Positions 4,897-5,603 of a DNA stretch of 5,603 nt are shown piece after piece. This DNA comes from UBA5359 sp028699365 [NCBI: bacterium]. GTDB taxonomy: Bacteria > UBP13 > UBA5359. The stretch is from NCBI GenBank assembly GCA_028699365.1, contig JAQVUQ010000201.1, positions 1 to 5,603 of the forward strand, in the 5' to 3' direction. The notes beneath the pieces were generated by a model that was not told where the DNA came from, made no database searches, and saw only the letters and a list, made by a program, of their open reading frames with translations. Each line of letters opens with the position of its first letter. The stretch's first letter is position 1. Both the position numbers and the translations under genes were made by a program.

Positions 4897-5603
4897 ATGC
4901 CGCTTTCAGCGGAAGAAATAAGCTCTGTCATAAAACGGCAGATAGAGCGTTACGCGGTTGAGATCGAGGAGACGGAGATAGGCACCGTCGTTCAGGTCGG
5001 AGATGGTATAGCTACGCTGTACGGTCTGGACAACGTTATGGCCGGAGAGTTGCTATCCTTCCCCGAAGGCGTTTACGGTATGGCCCTCAGCCTTGAAGAG
5101 GAGATGGTAGGCAGCGTTCTCTTTGCCTCCGCTTCCAACATCAAGGAGGGGGATGTAGTCCATCGCACCGGACGCGTCGTCGAGGTGCCGGTGGGGGATT
5201 CCCTCATCGGACGTGTCGTCAATGCCCTGGGATACCCCATAGACGGGCTGGGACGTATGAGAATAGACCGCTACCGTCCGGTGGAAGCCCAGGCTCCCGG
5301 TGTAGTGGACCGGACCCCGGTCAAGGATCCGCTGCATACGGGCATCAAGGCCATCGACGCCCTTGTTCCTATCGGCCGGGGACAGCGCGAACTCATAATC
5401 GGCGACAGGCAGACCGGAAAGACGGCTCTGGCCATCGATGCCATCCTCAGCCAGCGCGGCCGCGGTGTGACCTGTATCTATGTAGCCATAGGCCAGAAGG
5501 AGACAACGGTAGCTCAGGTGGTGGAAGGGCTGCGCCGCGAAGGCGCCATGGATTACACCATAGTGGTATCGGCCTCTGCCAGCGAGGCTGCGCCGCTGCA
5601 ATA
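4897..5603 (+). CDS. atpA: F-type ATP synthase subunit alpha, N-terminal 235 codons (cut by window edge)
   Basis: Alpha is the regulatory nucleotide-binding subunit of the F1 hexamer. The visible part begins [17 protein letters not shown], then the beta-barrel domain with [16 protein letters not shown] (29-44). The nucleotide-binding domain follows, with [11 protein letters not shown] (107-117), the block [20 protein letters not shown] (145-164) and the Walker A motif GDRQTGKT (169-176). Lys175 falls at the same number as in E. coli. VAIGQK (195-200) is also typical. The frame stays open to the last base; about 265-270 codons should lie beyond the window. I chose ATG 4897, with AGGGAG (4881-4886) 10 nt upstream. 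An in-frame GTG at 4888, overlapping the atpH stop, would put that site almost against the codon and is less likely. No sequence oddity is seen. Confidence 0.98.
   Translation, partial: MPLSAEEISSVIKRQIERYAVEIEETEIGTVVQVGDGIATLYGLDNVMAGELLSFPEGVYGMALSLEEEMVGSVLFASASNIKEGDVVHRTGRVVEVPVGDSLIGRVVNALGYPIDGLGRMRIDRYRPVEAQAPGVVDRTPVKDPLHTGIKAIDALVPIGRGQRELIIGDRQTGKTALAIDAILSQRGRGVTCIYVAIGQKETTVAQVVEGLRREGAMDYTIVVSASASEAAPLQ

Overview
This 5.6 kb bacterial window holds the front part of an F-type ATP synthase operon, preceded by an NAD-biosynthesis gene and a serine/threonine protein kinase. All lie on the plus strand. A short piece of a divergent nucleotidyltransferase gene lies at the left edge on the minus strand. 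The DNA is of moderate GC, uses Shine-Dalgarno sites throughout and reads like a densely packed chromosome. The kinase with a zinc ribbon, the paired AtpZ/AtpI proteins and the style of the ATP synthase subunits would suit an anaerobic Chloroflexota (Dehalococcoidia-like) or another deep-branching Gram-positive-like lineage. That placement is a low-confidence guess, because no rRNA or other marker is present.

Layout. Positions 1-150 (minus) encode the first 50 residues of an MNT-type nucleotidyltransferase. Positions 151-301 form a divergent promoter region. A textbook sigma-70 promoter (TTGACA, 17 bp, TATACT) fires rightward, and an extended -10 promoter fires leftward with a -35 box that overlaps it. 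Then come nadD (302-898), a kinase with a C-terminal zinc ribbon and an unnamed tail module (968-2155), atpZ (2218-2439), an atpI-like gene (2436-2744), atpB/subunit a (2728-3426), a 178-bp spacer containing an inverted heptamer repeat, atpE/subunit c (3605-3871), atpF/subunit b (3886-4377), atpH/delta (4364-4891) and the first 235 codons of atpA/alpha (4897 to the window end).

How the parts fit. atpZ-atpI-atpB and atpF-atpH are linked by overlapping genes, as expected of translational coupling within one complex. The c subunit, needed in many copies, stands apart: a repeat-bearing spacer precedes it and it has the strongest Shine-Dalgarno site in the window. No convincing rho-independent terminator separates nadD, the kinase and the atp genes. 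They may therefore share the promoter at 203-231, which would put a signalling kinase and NAD synthesis in one transcript with the energy-converting ATPase. That link is inferred from gene order only.

Most of the window is ordinary housekeeping sequence. The points that merit a second look are the kinase and its C-terminal module beside the ATPase genes, the inverted heptamer-repeat element between atpB and atpE, the mixed ion-binding signature of subunit c, and the Ser-to-Cys change in the nucleotidyltransferase motif. I see no clear evidence of a wholly new system.
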